DNA of 54,832 nucleotides, taken from assembly GCA_964482235.1 (NCBI GenBank), contig CAYZWU010000035.1, positions 1-54,832 on the forward strand. Reading direction: 5' to 3'. This document shows, piece after piece, positions 54,274 through 54,832 of the stretch. Position 1 is the first letter of the stretch. Every line of letters begins with the position of its first letter. This stretch comes from CAYZWU01 sp964482235 (lineage in GTDB: Bacteria; Planctomycetota; B15-G4; CAYZWU01). The notes beneath the pieces are model-generated. The model saw nothing but the letters and a program-made list of their open reading frames with translations, was not told the DNA's origin and searched no databases. A program made the translations under genes and the position numbers.

Positions 54274-54832
54274 CAACACCTCCTGATGGCTTTGCCTGGT
54301 GGTTTTACTTTTTCATCATTCTGCATGCCCGCACTTCCAGGCATCTATCTATCGGCTGGAAGGAGAGCCTACATTTTGTCAGAAATGACGATTTTACGGG
54401 AGCCTACCAGCGCCGTCTAGTCTCATTCTCGAGTTCGGGGATCATGATCTCGACCGGATCCCGCTTGAAGAAAGGAGATGTACTTTTTTTATTGGTTAAC
54501 AGATAATGTGTTCTGGTTTATGGGTTTTCTCCGCGAGGTTTTTGCTGGCCGCACGGGCAATCCGGAGCTACCAGAAAACAACACCTGTGGTTGACGGCAA
54601 AATAGGTGCATATTTTTGGACGTATCTTCCGATAAATCAAATCCCGGAACGTACTCTTGAAACAGGACAACGAAACCGGAAGCTGCGGGAGGCCGAGGGA
54701 GATGTTCCATGACACTCTGTGTTTTCTCGGTCCGTGACTTGATTTGAGTGTTTATTTTTCAAAACCAGCCGGTATCCTCCCCCTGTGTCAGGATAGTTGT
54801 CGCCTGAAAAACTCCCTCTTGGGGGGAGCCGA
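54274..54832. other. Geneless region to the window end
   Basis: This stretch of about 560 bp has an AT-rich centre (54480-54620) and only short overlapping frames on both strands, none with recognisable features. The last 50 bases (CTGTGTCAGGATAGTTGTCG from 54783) could be the left end of another insertion sequence, but the matching end is outside the window. Confidence 0.4.

Noticed and set aside
54489..54712. Three overlapping short frames near the window end
   Set aside because: Overlapping on both strands, no Shine-Dalgarno and no recognisable segment; AT-rich noncoding DNA is more likely.

Overview
The window is GC-rich bacterial DNA with dense, mostly intact genes. It suggests a Gram-negative organism from a poorly cultured lineage. 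Evidence for that: several lipoproteins with clear lipoboxes, an LpoB-like outer-membrane lipoprotein, large exported proteins with carboxypeptidase-regulatory-like repeats, squalene-cyclase-type toroids joined to discoidin-like domains, and a GYF_2-domain protein. These last families are common in Planctomycetota and related or candidate phyla, but no rRNA is present and the phylum is an inference. Corrinoid methyl transfer and two radical SAM proteins point to partly anaerobic, B12-using metabolism.

Layout. 1-402: the tail of a transposase and a promoter-bearing spacer. 403-9610: an acyltransferase-like membrane protein, then a tightly coupled run of a corrinoid protein, a zinc homocysteine methyltransferase, a MetH-type reactivation protein, an MttB-family methyltransferase and MazG, followed by a lipoprotein glycosidase, an alkaline-phosphatase-superfamily hydrolase and a GNAT acetyltransferase. 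9782-15400: two collinear giant paralogues of exported beta-sandwich repeats. 15500-22907: a glycosyltransferase, an M1 aminopeptidase lipoprotein, an endo/exonuclease/phosphatase-fold membrane protein, a c-type haem lipoprotein and a B12-binding radical SAM protein. 22962-28343 (minus strand): a cob(I)alamin adenosyltransferase, a heterodimeric ABC exporter and a SPASM radical SAM protein. 28507-35031: an O-methyltransferase, two membrane-anchored unknowns, a LarA-like DUF2088 protein, an AEC permease and a PMT-like glycosyltransferase. 35032-37734: an AT-rich geneless spacer, a Nudix hydrolase, rnpB and two small membrane-protein genes. 37763-46776: two toroid/discoidin proteins with opposite domain order, flanking a SHOCT lipoprotein, a His/Cys-rich membrane protein, a GT2 enzyme and an acyl-CoA dehydrogenase, then an M29 aminopeptidase. 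46881-51171 (minus): leuS, a TGS GTPase and a SAM methyltransferase. 51568-54273: a COG3014-like/LpoB-like lipoprotein pair and a convergent lipoprotein, then a geneless end.

The most interesting system is at 1610-5296. It contains the homocysteine, cobalamin and reactivation modules of methionine synthase as separate coupled genes, with an MttB-family enzyme where the methylfolate module would be expected. The simplest reading is a methionine synthase, or a demethylation pathway, that takes its methyl group from a quaternary amine. Two repeat families also stand out: long hairpins with covarying arms placed between convergent genes (15404-15510 and 46779-46879), and a MITE-like element (20564-20710 and 51277-51435) lying in 5' regions.
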